Part shown: piece after piece, positions 20,790-30,447 of the stretch
Position numbering within the stretch: position 1 is the stretch's first letter
How the letters are laid out: each line of letters begins with the position of its first letter
Origin: Peribacillus cavernae
GTDB lineage: Bacteria; Bacillota; Bacilli; Bacillales; DSM-1321
NCBI RefSeq assembly: GCF_003989135.1
Contig: NZ_RYZZ01000007.1
Span: 604,367 to 668,366 of the forward strand
Direction: 5' to 3'
DNA: 64,000 nucleotides
The notes under the pieces: model-generated
Databases searched by the model: none
The model's input: only the letters and a program-made list of their open reading frames with translations
What the model was told of the DNA's origin: nothing
Translations under genes and position numbers: made by a program

Positions 20790-21845
20790 ATGACAGAATC
20801 ACTTGGATTGAATGTAGCGATCTTAGGTGCAACAGGTGCAGTAGGCCAGCAAATGATCGCAACGCTTGAAAAGAGAAATTTGCCAATAAAAAAGTTGACC
20901 CTTTTATCTTCAGCCCGTTCAGCTGGTACAAGGGTTTTATTTAAAGGTGAAGAAATAGAAGTGCAGGAAGCAAAACCGGAATGCTTTGAAGGCATTGATA
21001 TTGCTTTATTCAGTGCGGGAGGAAGCATTTCAAAGGAATTTGCGCCTGAAGCTGTGAAACGTGGAGCGATTGTTGTCGATAACACAAGCGCTTTTCGCAT
21101 GGATGAAAATGTCCCGCTCGTCGTGCCTGAAGTCAATGAAGACGACTTGAAATCACACAACGGGATTATTGCAAATCCCAACTGTTCAACAATTCAAATG
21201 GTTGTCGCGCTTGAACCGATTAGAAAAGAGTTCGGACTTGGCAAGGTTGTCGTTTCGACTTACCAGGCCGTTTCAGGGGCCGGGGCAGCTGCCATCTCGG
21301 AATTACTTGACCAGTCACAGGCCGTTTTGAATGAGGAAGAAGTCCAGGCTTCCGTTTTGCCGGTCAAGGGTGACAATAAGCATTACCAAATTGCTTTTAA
21401 CGTCATTCCGCAAATAGATAAATTCCAGGATAACGGTTTCACCTTCGAAGAGATGAAGATGATCAATGAAACGAAGAAAATCATGCATATGCCGGAACTT
21501 TCCGTCGCGGCTACATGTGTCCGTCTGCCAATCGTTACCGGCCATTCAGAATCCGTTTATATCGAAGTGGAAAGCGAAGCGGTAACAGCAATCCAGGTGA
21601 AAGAGCTTCTGAAAACAGCAACCGGGGTTGTGTTACAGGATGATCCCGAAAACCAGGTCTATCCAATGCCGCAAGCCGCGGTTGGCAAAAATGAAGTTTT
21701 CGTGGGAAGAATCCGCAAGGACCTTGATGAAGAAAAGGGCTTCCATTTATGGGTTGTTTCTGATAATCTCCTTAAAGGGGCAGCATGGAATTCAGTCCAA
21801 ATCGCTGAAAGCCTTTTAAAACTAGGATTGGTCACAGTAAAATAA
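20790..21845 (+). CDS. asd: Aspartate-semialdehyde dehydrogenase
   Basis: Reduces aspartyl phosphate to aspartate semialdehyde, the branch point to lysine/DAP, threonine and methionine. The protein has 351 residues. It shows the NADP-binding start [14 protein letters not shown], the catalytic-cysteine motif NPNCSTIQM (about residue 130) and the late block [21 protein letters not shown] precedes the ATG. It is followed by dapG and dapA, so the first steps from aspartate to DAP are encoded together, next to the dipicolinate genes that use the product. Confidence 0.97.
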   Translation: MTESLGLNVAILGATGAVGQQMIATLEKRNLPIKKLTLLSSARSAGTRVLFKGEEIEVQEAKPECFEGIDIALFSAGGSISKEFAPEAVKRGAIVVDNTSAFRMDENVPLVVPEVNEDDLKSHNGIIANPNCSTIQMVVALEPIRKEFGLGKVVVSTYQAVSGAGAAAISELLDQSQAVLNEEEVQASVLPVKGDNKHYQIAFNVIPQIDKFQDNGFTFEEMKMINETKKIMHMPELSVAATCVRLPIVTGHSESVYIEVESEAVTAIQVKELLKTATGVVLQDDPENQVYPMPQAAVGKNEVFVGRIRKDLDEEKGFHLWVVSDNLLKGAAWNSVQIAESLLKLGLVTVK

Positions 21846-21864
21846 ATAGTAGAAGAAAAGCATT

Positions 21865-21890
21865 GTCAGCTTTCCGCATGCGGAGCTGAC
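21865..21890 (+). other. Intercistronic hairpin asd-dapG
   Basis: GTCAGCT pairs with AGCTGAC, with CCG/CGG inside. It sits 20 bases after asd and about 20 before dapG. No T-run follows, so it is probably an mRNA processing or stability element. Confidence 0.5.
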
Positions 21891-21909
21891 TTATATTTGA
21901 GGTGTTTCT

Positions 21910-23154
21910 ATGAAAATCATCGTTCAGAAATTCGGCGGAACTTCTGTTCGTGACGAAGAAAGCAGATCGCATGCTTTGCGGCATATCGAAAAGGCGGTCA
22001 GCGAAGGCTTCAAAGTGGTAGTGGTCGTGTCGGCGATGGGGAGAAAAGGGGAGCCCTATGCAACAGATACATTGCTTTCACTTGTGAACGGTTCACAAAA
22101 TAAAATTCCAAAGCGGGAGCAGGATTTGCTGTTATCGGTCGGAGAGACGATTTCATCGGTTGTTTTTACCAATATGCTGCTCGAGAACGGAATAAAAGCA
22201 ACGGCATTCACCGGGGCGCAGGCTGGGTTTCGGACTAATGGAGATCATACGAACGCGAAAATAGTCGAAATGAAGAGCGACCGTCTTCTAAAAGAACTTG
22301 AAAACCAAGATGCCATTGTTGTCGCCGGTTTCCAGGGAGCTGCTAAGAACGGGGACGTAACCACGATCGGACGCGGAGGCAGTGACACATCCGCTGCTGC
22401 GCTTGGGGCGGCCATCAAAGCGGAGTGGGTTGATATCTTCACAGATGTGGACGGTATCATGACTGCCGATCCGCGGATTGCTGAAAACGCCAGGCCGCTT
22501 GCGGTGGTAACCTATAACGAGGTCTGCAACATGGCTTACCAGGGAGCCAAGGTCATCCATCCCCGTGCCGTGGAAATTGCGATGCAGGCTAAAGTGCCGA
22601 TTCGGATCCGTTCAACCTATACAGACAGCCTTGGAACCCTGGTAACAACGATAAATAGGGAAAACCAGGGCAGCGATATCCGCGAACGCATCGTTACTGG
22701 AATCGCCCATGTTTCGAAGATCACGCAAATTAAAGTGACCGCGAAAAAAGGACAGTATGATCTTCAGGCGCAAGTTTTTAAGGCGATGGCACAGGCTTCA
22801 ATTTCCGTTGATTTTATTAATATTTCTCCGAATGGGGTCGTCTATACTGTAACGGACGAAATGACCCGGCGCGCCATCGGAATTCTCATGGATCTCGGCC
22901 ATGAGCCTATCATTCAAAAAAATTGTGCCAAGGTTTCGGTTGTCGGTGCGGGCATCAATGGTGTTCCCGGTGTCGCAGCGAAAATCGTCACCGCACTCTC
23001 TGAGAAAGGTATCGGCATTCTGCAATCGGCGGACAGCCATACGACAATCTGGGTGCTCGTCAAAGAAGCCGACCTGGTGGAAGCAGTGAATTCCCTGCAT
23101 GATGCTTTTCAGCTCCATAAAGAAGTAGTAGAATACCCAATAACGGAGATATAA
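21910..23154 (+). CDS. dapG: Aspartokinase I (DAP-sensitive type)
   Basis: Phosphorylates aspartate, the first step of the pathway. It has 414 residues with KFGGTSV at the start, the kinase block RGGSDTSAAALGAAI and two C-terminal ACT domains (from about residue 265), so it is the uninterrupted single-polypeptide type. By position in the asd-dapG-dapA cluster it corresponds to B. subtilis DapG, which meso-DAP inhibits; that specificity is inferred. GAGGTGTTTCT precedes ATG. Confidence 0.96.
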   Translation: MKIIVQKFGGTSVRDEESRSHALRHIEKAVSEGFKVVVVVSAMGRKGEPYATDTLLSLVNGSQNKIPKREQDLLLSVGETISSVVFTNMLLENGIKATAFTGAQAGFRTNGDHTNAKIVEMKSDRLLKELENQDAIVVAGFQGAAKNGDVTTIGRGGSDTSAAALGAAIKAEWVDIFTDVDGIMTADPRIAENARPLAVVTYNEVCNMAYQGAKVIHPRAVEIAMQAKVPIRIRSTYTDSLGTLVTTINRENQGSDIRERIVTGIAHVSKITQIKVTAKKGQYDLQAQVFKAMAQASISVDFINISPNGVVYTVTDEMTRRAIGILMDLGHEPIIQKNCAKVSVVGAGINGVPGVAAKIVTALSEKGIGILQSADSHTTIWVLVKEADLVEAVNSLHDAFQLHKEVVEYPITEI

Positions 23155-23183
23155 TTGTCTATTAAATCAAGAGGTGTTTGATA

Positions 23184-24050
23184 ATGGTACACTTTGGAAG
23201 AGTTTCAACCGCAATGGTTACCCCATTTGACAAAAAGGGAAATATCGATTTTGCCAAAACGACACAGTTAGTGAATTACTTAATTGAAAACGGAACAGAT
23301 TCGCTCGTTCTTGCCGGAACGACTGGTGAATCACCTACGTTATCTACCGAAGAAAAAGCCGCCCTGCTGCGCCATGTTGTCCAAACAGCGGATGAGCGTA
23401 TTCCTATTATTATGGGGACAGGAAGCAATAATACGTATGCTTCCATTGAACTTACAAAAAAGGCTGAGCAAAATGGTGCCGATGGTATTTTGCTTGTCGC
23501 TCCATACTACAACAAACCGAATCAGGAAGGGTTGTACCAGCACTTCAAAGCGATTGCTGAAAGTACTTCGCTGCCTGTAATGATTTATAATATTCCGGGA
23601 AGAGCCGTCGCTAACATTGAACCGGCAACGGTTATCAGGCTTTCGAAAGTTCCTAATATTGTTGCTGTAAAGGAAGCAAGCGGGGATTTGAACGCCATGA
23701 CAGCAATCATTGCCGGAACCGATGATGACTTTATGCTTTACAGCGGCGATGACGGCATTACGCTGCCTGTACTCTCCATCGGGGGCGTCGGAGTCGTGTC
23801 GGTCGCCTCACATATTATCGGGAAAGAAATGCAGCTGATGATCGATCAATTCCTGCAGGGCCATCTAAAGGAAGCGGCAGAGCTCCATCAGAGCCTTTTG
23901 CCGGTCATGGAAGGCCTGTTTGCGGCCCCGAGCCCAGCACCTGTTAAAACAGCCTTGCAAATGAAGGGGATGGACGTAGGGTCTGTCAGGCTGCCGCTCG
24001 TACCGCTTACGGAACAAGAAAGAAACACTTTAAATGAACTTATCAAATAG
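23184..24050 (+). CDS. dapA: 4-hydroxy-tetrahydrodipicolinate synthase
   Basis: Condenses pyruvate with aspartate semialdehyde, the first committed step to DAP, lysine and (through DpaAB) dipicolinate. The 288-residue TIM-barrel protein shows AGTTGESPTLS (substrate loop), the catalytic tyrosine region MIYNIPGR and the Schiff-base lysine in VAVKEASGDL (about residue 163). ATG at 23184 after AGAGGTGTTTGATA is preferred over an in-frame TTG six bases earlier. The 125-bp repeat begins right after the stop. Confidence 0.97.
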   Translation: MVHFGRVSTAMVTPFDKKGNIDFAKTTQLVNYLIENGTDSLVLAGTTGESPTLSTEEKAALLRHVVQTADERIPIIMGTGSNNTYASIELTKKAEQNGADGILLVAPYYNKPNQEGLYQHFKAIAESTSLPVMIYNIPGRAVANIEPATVIRLSKVPNIVAVKEASGDLNAMTAIIAGTDDDFMLYSGDDGITLPVLSIGGVGVVSVASHIIGKEMQLMIDQFLQGHLKEAAELHQSLLPVMEGLFAAPSPAPVKTALQMKGMDVGSVRLPLVPLTEQERNTLNELIK

Positions 24051-24053
24051 AAA

Positions 24054-24303
24054 GAAAAGCGGAAGCGCCTTGTTCAGCCCCGACAAGCATAAGACAGATC
24101 CCGAAAGAAGGCGCTTTTTGCCTTCTGTAGGGAGCTGGCTTATGACTCGAGGGGCTAGGCGCTGGAGCTAGACAGGAAGAAAAGCAGAAGCGCCTTGTTC
24201 AGCCCCGACAAGCATAAGACAGATCCCGAAAGAAGGCGCTTTTTGCCTTCTGTAGGGAGCTGGCTTATGACTCGAGGGGCTAGGCGCTGGAGCTAGACAG
24301 GAA
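24054..24303 (+). repeat. Two tandem copies of a 125-bp palindromic repeat
   Basis: Copies at 24054-24178 and 24179-24303 are nearly identical (AGCGGAAGC against AGCAGAAGC near the start) and a third copy begins (24304-24312) and stops. Each starts GAAAAGC-GAAGCGCCTTG, has an internal hairpin GAAGGCGC...GCCTTC, and ends GGCGCTGGAGCTAGACAGGAA. The ends are imperfectly complementary (GCGCC, AGCCCC and CATAAG against CTTATG, GGGGCT and GGCGC), so each copy can fold into one long hairpin. An inverted copy lies at 48281-48400. No coding content. Confidence 0.9.
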
Positions 24304-24326
24304 GAAAAGCAGGTAGATAGCATAAA

Positions 24327-24365
24327 AGACAAAAAGCCAATCGGCCAGAGATTGGCTTTTTGTCT
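24327..24365 (+). terminator. Bidirectional terminator before rnjB
   Basis: AGACAAAAAGCCAATC pairs perfectly with GATTGGCTTTTTGTCT around GGCCAGA. The stem has A- and T-runs on the two arms, so it can act on either strand. It ends the asd-dapG-dapA unit. The rest of 24366-24558 holds no gene or element that I recognise. Confidence 0.85.
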
Positions 24366-24558
24366 GCCTTCTTCAGAAATCCTAGGAAAAATCTGATGAA
24401 ATGGACTATGAGATGTCATGAAAAATTCTTCTTCCCAATACTCAGGCCTAACGATTATACTTTTACTACCGAGAGACTGACAACAGGGAAGGGGCTGTGG
24501 TATAGTGATCAGAAAATTGATGGAAGGTCGACCGCGAAGGAACCATTGAGTGAATGTG

Positions 24559-24588
24559 TTGCCATGTTTTTCTAGCATCGGTTATAAT
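24559..24588 (+). promoter_or_regulatory. Candidate sigma-A promoter for rnjB
   Basis: TTGCCA (24559-24564) and a perfect TATAAT (24583-24588), 18 bases apart, about 50 bases before the rnjB start. Confidence 0.65.
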
Positions 24589-24637
24589 GGAATCAACCTT
24601 GAGTTTCGAACGGAATTTATTAAGGAGGATTATACTA

Positions 24638-26317
24638 TTGGCACAAGATCATAAGCAAGGCATAAAAATCATTCCTCTTGGTGGACAGGGGGAGCTCGGA
24701 AAAAATATGTATGCTGTTGAGGTGTATGGCGATATCTTCCTGCTGGATGCAGGCCTGATGTTTCCCGAAGAAGAAATGCTCGGGATAGACGCTGTCATTC
24801 CGGATATTACATATGTAATGGAAAATAAAGAACGGCTGCAGGGGATATTTATTAGTCATGGTCATGAGGACCATATGGGGGCGCTTGCGCATGTGCTGAA
24901 GTATTTACATGTTCCTGTTTACGGGACAAAGCTGACAATGGAGCTGGCGAAAGTGAAATTGTCTGAAGATGATTTCAAGGGCAAAGCTGAATTCATTGAG
25001 GTCCAATCCCACGACAGATTGAAATTCGCCAATGCTGAAGTTTCTTTCTTCAGGACCAATCACAGCATTCCGGATTCGGTAGGAATCGCGATTCATACTG
25101 TAGAAGGAGCAATTGTCTATACCGGTGACTTCAAATTCGATCAAGCCGCAAGCGATTTGTATAAACCCGAGATTGGTGAAATGGCGGACATAGGCAAAGA
25201 AGGTGTGCTTTGTCTGTTATCTGATAGCACCGGGGCTGAAAAACCGGGCTACACCCCTTCTGAAGCACTCGTGGCAAAGGATATGGGCGATGCGTTTTAT
25301 AATGCAGCCGGTCGCATCATCGTCGCATGTTTTGCCTCGAACATCAACCGGATCCAACACGTCTTCAATGCCGCAGCCTCTAACGGCAGAAAAGTCGCGG
25401 TTGTCGGCAAAAGCCTCCAGCGTGTATACGAGACGGCATTAAATACCGGTTATTTAAAAGTGGATGAGAAGATGATCATCCCGATTCCGGAGATTAGTCA
25501 GTATCCGGATGAGAAGATTGTCATCCTGTCTACAGGACACCAGGGCGAGCCAATTGCAGCATTAAGAAAAATGGCCAAACAAACGCACAAACAGGTCAAT
25601 ATTAAAGCGGGCGATACAGTATTGATTGCTGCTTCTCCATTAAAAGGCGGCGAAGTCATTCTTTATAAGACAATTGATTTGTTATACAGGGCAGGTGCTG
25701 ATGTTGTGTCAGGGCGTTATCAAGTTCATGTTTCCGGGCATGGCAGTCAGGAAGAATTGAAAATGATGATTAACCTGATGAAACCTAAGTACCTGATTCC
25801 CATACACGGGGAATACCGCCATCTTGCGGCACATGCAAAGATCGGCGCAGCCACCGGCCTTGCTAAAGAAAATATCGTGATCCCCGACAAGGGAGATGTT
25901 ATTGAAATCAAAAATGATAAAATCCGCCTTTCCGGAAAGGTGTCTGCAGGAAATGTCCTGATTGATGGGAGCGGTGTAGGCGATGTCGGCAATATTGTGT
26001 TAAGAGACCGCCGCTTGTTATCACAGGACGGTATTTTAGTTGTAGTTGTGACATTGAATCGGCCTGATAAAACGATCGCATCCGGGCCGGAAATAATTTC
26101 ACGGGGCTTTGTCTATGTACGGGAATCGGAAAAGCTGATGGACGAATCATCGAGCATAGTGACAGAAATCGTCAAAAAGTCCGCTTCCCGGCAAGGCTTC
26201 GACTGGTCTACTCTCAAGCAGGATATCAGGGATTCGTTAAATCAGTACTTATACGAAAAAACAAAACGCCGTCCGATGATCCTCCCTATCATCATGGAAA
26301 TCTCAAAAAGAGAATGA
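24638..26317 (+). CDS. rnjB: RNase J family ribonuclease (RNase J2 position)
   Basis: Metallo-beta-lactamase/beta-CASP ribonuclease of 559 residues, in the place of B. subtilis rnjB. Metal ligands look complete: SHGHEDHMGAL, NHSIPDSVG, YTGDFKFDQ and PIHGEYRHL. B. subtilis RNase J2, as I recall it, has degenerate forms of the first and last motifs, so this protein may be active. The start is TTG at 24638 after AAGGAGGATTATAC; the ATG at 24554 would run through the promoter and is rejected. By family role it acts in mRNA and rRNA processing, usually in complex with RNase J1. tepA follows after 56 bases. Confidence 0.93.
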   Translation: MAQDHKQGIKIIPLGGQGELGKNMYAVEVYGDIFLLDAGLMFPEEEMLGIDAVIPDITYVMENKERLQGIFISHGHEDHMGALAHVLKYLHVPVYGTKLTMELAKVKLSEDDFKGKAEFIEVQSHDRLKFANAEVSFFRTNHSIPDSVGIAIHTVEGAIVYTGDFKFDQAASDLYKPEIGEMADIGKEGVLCLLSDSTGAEKPGYTPSEALVAKDMGDAFYNAAGRIIVACFASNINRIQHVFNAAASNGRKVAVVGKSLQRVYETALNTGYLKVDEKMIIPIPEISQYPDEKIVILSTGHQGEPIAALRKMAKQTHKQVNIKAGDTVLIAASPLKGGEVILYKTIDLLYRAGADVVSGRYQVHVSGHGSQEELKMMINLMKPKYLIPIHGEYRHLAAHAKIGAATGLAKENIVIPDKGDVIEIKNDKIRLSGKVSAGNVLIDGSGVGDVGNIVLRDRRLLSQDGILVVVVTLNRPDKTIASGPEIISRGFVYVRESEKLMDESSSIVTEIVKKSASRQGFDWSTLKQDIRDSLNQYLYEKTKRRPMILPIIMEISKRE

Positions 26318-26373
26318 AGCTGCACCTTCCAGATAATAATAATCCCATAAGAAAGAGAAAGGGGATTCATTGA

Positions 26374-27123
26374 ATGGAAAAAGAACCAGTTCCAAATGAA
26401 CCAGAGGAACAGCAGCCTGGGAAAAGCTCAGCCTTGATTGAAAAAATCCAGCAGCTTGGACAAACCAATGTCCCGCAAATGTCACAGGATTCGAAGATAC
26501 ACTGCTTAACAATCGTCGGCCAGATAGAAGGGCATATACAGCTGCCGCCGCAAAATAAAACAACGAAATATGAGCATGTGATTCCTCAGATTGTCGCCAT
26601 TGAACAAAACCCGAATATCGAAGGTCTGCTTGTCATTTTAAATACGGTGGGAGGAGATGTGGAAGCAGGTCTGGCCATTTCCGAAATGCTGGCATCACTA
26701 TCAAAGCCTACCGTTTCGATTGTGCTTGGAGGAGGCCATTCCATCGGCGTGCCTATTGCCGTGTCGTGCGACTATTCCTATATTGCAGAAACGGCAACGA
26801 TGACGATTCATCCGATCAGGCTGACCGGACTCGTAATCGGGGTTCCACAAACGTTCGAATATCTTGATAAAATGCAAGAGCGTGTCATTAACTTTGTAAC
26901 CAGACATTCAAAGGTATCCGATGAAAAATTCAAAGAGCTGATGTTTGCAAAAGGAAATCTGACACGGGATATTGGTACAAATGTGATAGGCACGGAAGCT
27001 GTGCAATCCGGGCTGATCAATGAGGTTGGCGGCGTCGGACAGGCGATGAGGAAGCTTAATGAATTGATTGAAACATCAAGTTCGAAAGCCAAAGGTCCAA
27101 ACGGGGAGAAGATGTTACAATGA
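26374..27123 (+). CDS. tepA: ClpP-like translocation-enhancing protein TepA
   Basis: Serine peptidase fold of the S14/ClpP class, 249 residues. The nucleotide-free ClpP pattern is seen in [18 protein letters not shown], the nucleophile region [13 protein letters not shown] and the ATMTIHPIR block. The N-terminal 40 residues are charged and likely flexible. In B. subtilis TepA has been linked to protein export and spore outgrowth; the exact reaction is not settled. ATG at 26374 follows AAAGGGGATTCATTGA. The stop overlaps ylzJ (ATGA). Confidence 0.92.
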   Translation: MEKEPVPNEPEEQQPGKSSALIEKIQQLGQTNVPQMSQDSKIHCLTIVGQIEGHIQLPPQNKTTKYEHVIPQIVAIEQNPNIEGLLVILNTVGGDVEAGLAISEMLASLSKPTVSIVLGGGHSIGVPIAVSCDYSYIAETATMTIHPIRLTGLVIGVPQTFEYLDKMQERVINFVTRHSKVSDEKFKELMFAKGNLTRDIGTNVIGTEAVQSGLINEVGGVGQAMRKLNELIETSSSKAKGPNGEKMLQ

Positions 27124-27329
27124 TTTTATATACAATGACGCCGATGGATCAAATATTCCCGACCGACGAAAGCGTGTACTCGAGGTATATGATGATTACT
27201 TACAACGGAGTCCAACTCCTCGCTGAAAGACAAGAAAACAATGGCTACCGTGTCGACCGCATTTTAAGCACTGACCCTGCCGTTTACCTGGAGCAATCGA
27301 TTCAGCCAGGATCCATCATCCGCGAGTGA
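27120..27329 (+). CDS. ylzJ: YlzJ-like protein
   Basis: A 69-residue protein of the YlzJ family, found between tepA and spoIIIE in Bacilli. It begins [17 protein letters not shown] and has a mixed beta pattern with no signal peptide or membrane segment. The start overlaps the tepA stop by four bases, which argues for coupled expression. The function is unknown. Confidence 0.9.
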   Translation: MILYTMTPMDQIFPTDESVYSRYMMITYNGVQLLAERQENNGYRVDRILSTDPAVYLEQSIQPGSIIRE

Positions 27330-27468
27330 TGTATAGAAATTAGAAAAATCGTCCAAGTTACTGGATATATGGTATACTCAAATTACATCGATAAAAGCAG
27401 CCTAACTGGCTGCTTTCTTCATTCTCACGATGAAATTATACACATTGCATGAAAATTCAGGTGATAAA

Positions 27469-29829
27469 ATGGCAAAGAAAAAGCGCAGGAACTCAAAAAG
27501 CGCAGATAGGTTAAAGACAACATTAAAATTTGAACTGGCAGGGCTGATTATCCTCGGCCTTTCCGCGATCGCGATAGCAAGGCTGGGGGCAGTCGGAAAT
27601 GCGATTGTCTATCTTCTCCGATTCTTCATGGGTGAGTGGTATATCATCTTGCTGTTTGGCTTCATTTTGGTGAGCTTTTATTTAATGATTAAGCGGAAAA
27701 TCCCTTTTTTTCTCAAAAGACAGCTTGTAGGGACATATTTCATTGTGTTAAGCATTTTGCTGCTGAGCCATGTGACATTGTTCGAACTGCTTTCGGGAGG
27801 CGGTCCATTCAAAAAGCCAAGTGTAATCGCCAATACATGGGAACTATTCTGGATGGAGGCGAGCGGAAAAACAAGCACGACGGATCTTGGCGGAGGAATG
27901 ATAGGCGCCCTGATGTTTGCTGCTTCCTATTTCCTATTTGATGAAGCGGGTTCGAAAATAGTAGCGTTACTGCTTATTATCGCAGGCTTTATTCTTTTAA
28001 CCGGCAAAACGGTCGGCGATACGCTGGGCAGGTTTATTATTTCCGGGGGCAGGTTCCTCGCTGGTCAATGGATAGCGTTTCTTGATGACATGAGGAACTG
28101 GAAGGAAAATAAACGGGAGAAGAAAAAGCAGCAAAAGGAAACGGCCTTGCTGAAGGAAGCGGAAGAGGCCGAAATGCAAAAGGTACAGGCTGAAGAATTG
28201 CCGATCCAGCAGCCGGAGAAAAGGATCATCTCCAATTTTGCTGATACAGCATACGGGTCTAAGGCGGAGGAAACGGTACCGTTCAATCCGGAAATGGAAA
28301 ATGGAAAACCCGGAAAGAGCGAAAATACTCTTTCCGTTCCTGAAGACGGAACAGAAGATCACTCACCACCGATCAGCTTCACTGAAGTCGAAAACAAAGA
28401 ATATCTCCTGCCGCCGATTTCGCTTTTGAATCAGCCGAAAAAAACCGATCAAAGCGGTGAATACCGGCTGATTAATGAAAACGCTGCGAAGCTTGAACGC
28501 ACATTCCATAGCTTTGGCGTTAAGGCAAAAGTCACCCAGGTCCATTTAGGTCCGGCGGTAACCAAGTATGAGGTCCATCCGGACGTTGGAGTGAAAGTAA
28601 GCAGGATCGTCAGCCTTTCCGATGACATCGCTTTGGCATTAGCTGCAAAGGACATCCGGATTGAAGCACCGATCCCAGGAAAGTCGGCGATCGGAATTGA
28701 AGTGCCGAATTCTGAAATTGCCATGGTTTCCTTGCGTGAGGTTCTTGAAGCGAAAGAGTACGATAAGCCGGAAGCGAAACTGCAAATCGGCCTTGGCCGC
28801 AACATTTCCGGAGAGGCTGTGCTTGCTGAATTGAATAAAATGCCGCACTTGCTTGTTGCGGGTGCAACCGGCAGCGGTAAGTCGGTCTGTATAAATGGAA
28901 TCATTACCAGTATCCTTATGCGCGCAAAACCGCATGAAGTGAAAATGATGATGATTGATCCTAAAATGGTTGAGCTGAATATGTATAACGGCATTCCGCA
29001 CTTGCTGGCCCCTGTCGTGACGGATGCGAAAAAGGCTTCGCAGGCGTTGAAAAAGGTGGTCAGTGAAATGGAACGCCGGTATGAGCTGTTCTCGCATACG
29101 GGTACACGCAATATCGAAGGCTACAATGACCATGTCAACCGTCACAATCTCGAGGAAGCCGACAAGCAGCCGCTTTTGCCTTATATCGTCGTCATTGTCG
29201 ATGAACTTGCCGATCTAATGATGGTTGCGTCGAATGATGTCGAGGATGCGATCACACGGCTTGCACAAATGGCCAGGGCGGCAGGCATCCATTTAATCAT
29301 CGCGACGCAGAGACCTTCCGTGGATGTCATCACGGGTGTCATTAAAGCAAATATCCCTTCCAGGATTGCCTTTAGTGTATCATCGATGACAGATTCAAGG
29401 ACAATCCTTGACATGGGCGGTGCCGAAAAGTTGTTAGGGCGCGGCGATATGCTGTTCCTGCCCGTCGGAGCTTCAAAGCCTGTCCGTGTCCAAGGGGCAT
29501 TTTTATCCGACCAGGAAGTCGAAGAAGTCGTCGAGTATGTAATCTCCCAGCAAAAAGCGCAATATCAAGAAGAAATGATTCCAGATGAAACCAGTGAAGC
29601 TGTAGGCGAGGTAGATGATGATGTCTATGATGAAGCCGTGCAGCTTATCATTGAAATGCAGACCGCGTCCGTATCGATGCTGCAAAGAAGATTCAGGATC
29701 GGTTATACCCGTGCAGCCAGGCTAATTGACGAAATGGAGGCACGAGGCATCGTTGGTCCGTATGAAGGAAGCAAGCCAAGAACGGTCCTTATATCGAAGG
29801 ATCCGGGAAATGAGGCAAATTCCTCCTAA
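27469..29829 (+). CDS. spoIIIE: DNA translocase SpoIIIE/FtsK
   Basis: Pumps the chromosome into the forespore through the asymmetric septum. The 786-residue protein is close to the B. subtilis length (787). Four N-terminal membrane segments (about residues 20-190) precede a charged linker (about 205-310) and the motor: Walker A GATGSGKS (from residue 465), Walker B region [14 protein letters not shown], and [19 protein letters not shown]. The C-terminal gamma winged helix that reads DNA orientation ends with [21 protein letters not shown] at 27469 after CAGGTGATAAA is used; the upstream ATG at 27430 is not conserved. Confidence 0.97.
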   Translation: MAKKKRRNSKSADRLKTTLKFELAGLIILGLSAIAIARLGAVGNAIVYLLRFFMGEWYIILLFGFILVSFYLMIKRKIPFFLKRQLVGTYFIVLSILLLSHVTLFELLSGGGPFKKPSVIANTWELFWMEASGKTSTTDLGGGMIGALMFAASYFLFDEAGSKIVALLLIIAGFILLTGKTVGDTLGRFIISGGRFLAGQWIAFLDDMRNWKENKREKKKQQKETALLKEAEEAEMQKVQAEELPIQQPEKRIISNFADTAYGSKAEETVPFNPEMENGKPGKSENTLSVPEDGTEDHSPPISFTEVENKEYLLPPISLLNQPKKTDQSGEYRLINENAAKLERTFHSFGVKAKVTQVHLGPAVTKYEVHPDVGVKVSRIVSLSDDIALALAAKDIRIEAPIPGKSAIGIEVPNSEIAMVSLREVLEAKEYDKPEAKLQIGLGRNISGEAVLAELNKMPHLLVAGATGSGKSVCINGIITSILMRAKPHEVKMMMIDPKMVELNMYNGIPHLLAPVVTDAKKASQALKKVVSEMERRYELFSHTGTRNIEGYNDHVNRHNLEEADKQPLLPYIVVIVDELADLMMVASNDVEDAITRLAQMARAAGIHLIIATQRPSVDVITGVIKANIPSRIAFSVSSMTDSRTILDMGGAEKLLGRGDMLFLPVGASKPVRVQGAFLSDQEVEEVVEYVISQQKAQYQEEMIPDETSEAVGEVDDDVYDEAVQLIIEMQTASVSMLQRRFRIGYTRAARLIDEMEARGIVGPYEGSKPRTVLISKDPGNEANSS

Positions 29830-29836
29830 ATCTAAA

Positions 29837-29866
29837 GACCCCGGGAAATTCCCGGGGTCAGTTTTT
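29837..29866 (+). terminator. Terminator after spoIIIE
   Basis: GACCCCGGGAAATTCCCGGGGTC forms a strong stem followed by AGTTTTT. It also lies between the convergent spoIIIE and the reverse-strand gene. Confidence 0.88.
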
Positions 29867-29887
29867 GGCAACTAAATTTTGAAAAAA

Positions 29888-30178
29888 CTAGTACTCGTTC
29901 AAGTGTCCTTTGCAGAAGGAATCGATTGCTGCAGTTTCTTCTTCTTCAAGTTCGAAATTGAATGACTGCTCCGTCTCATTCTCGATAATTTCATATTTTA
30001 CGATTCCGCTTTGATGTTCTCCAACAGTATAGAGCACCCTTATGTACAACCCTTTTTCAGAAAACAATTCATCATCCTCAGGTACATCAATATCAAGGAA
30101 AAACTCATACCTTTCCCCGGTTAATATACCAAATGGATCTTTTAATAATTCTACTCTATAACCTGTAATGGCTATCAC
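29888..30178 (-). CDS. DUF6509-like small acidic protein
   Basis: The only convincing reverse-strand gene. It encodes 96 residues and starts with GTG behind GGAAAGGATGATATC on the - strand. It occupies an otherwise empty interval, which argues against a shadow reading frame. The sequence (YRVELLKDPFGILTGERYEF, then an acidic segment and IVKYEIIENET) resembles a short Bacillus family that I associate with DUF6509. There is no membrane segment, and no function is known to me. It is convergent with spoIIIE and divergent from ymfC. Confidence 0.8.
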   Translation of the reverse strand: MIAITGYRVELLKDPFGILTGERYEFFLDIDVPEDDELFSEKGLYIRVLYTVGEHQSGIVKYEIIENETEQSFNFELEEEETAAIDSFCKGHLNEY

Positions 30179-30327
30179 GATATCATCCTTTCCTGCCCTG
30201 TAGTTTATCAGTTATTATACCCCTAAAAACACTAAAAGAAAAAGGAGAGCTCCAGAGTGGGGTTTCTTTATAGCATTATCTGTCAAAAACCTTTGATATA
30301 AGTGAGTTTTCACCCTCAATTGTTTTT

Positions 30328-30356
30328 TTGACAAATTTCAATTCTCTATTTATTTA
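30328..30356 (+). promoter_or_regulatory. Candidate ymfC promoter
   Basis: A perfect TTGACA (30328-30333), a 17-base spacer and TATTTA (30351-30356). It lies about 90 bases before ymfC, with the palindrome at 30403-30420 downstream of it. Confidence 0.6.
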
Positions 30357-30402
30357 TACACAAAAAAGTGTTATAGTATGTTCGATTAGTAGGAATGATT
30401 AC

Positions 30403-30420
30403 ACATCAGAGGTCTGATGT
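30403..30420 (+). promoter_or_regulatory. Palindromic operator candidate for the GntR regulator
   Basis: ACATCAGAGGTCTGATGT is an 8+2+8 perfect inverted repeat between the promoter and the ymfC start. GntR/UTRA regulators bind such palindromes and often repress their own genes, so autoregulation is the likely role (inferred). Confidence 0.6.
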
Positions 30421-30447
30421 CTGAAGAAAATGGTTGGAGGAACCTGC

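Noticed and set aside
21846..21909. Lysine riboswitch ahead of dapG
   Set aside because: The spacer is only 64 bases and holds one small hairpin; a lysine riboswitch needs about 170 bases and conserved core sequences that are absent.
24054..24303. Possible CRISPR-like array
   Set aside because: Only two 125-bp units, directly abutting with no spacers and with no cas genes nearby. It is a tandem palindromic repeat.
24168..24578. Reverse-strand open frame of 136 codons
   Set aside because: It runs through the repeat copy, the terminator hairpin and the rnjB promoter, has no ribosome-binding site and resembles no family. It is a chance frame in a non-coding spacer.
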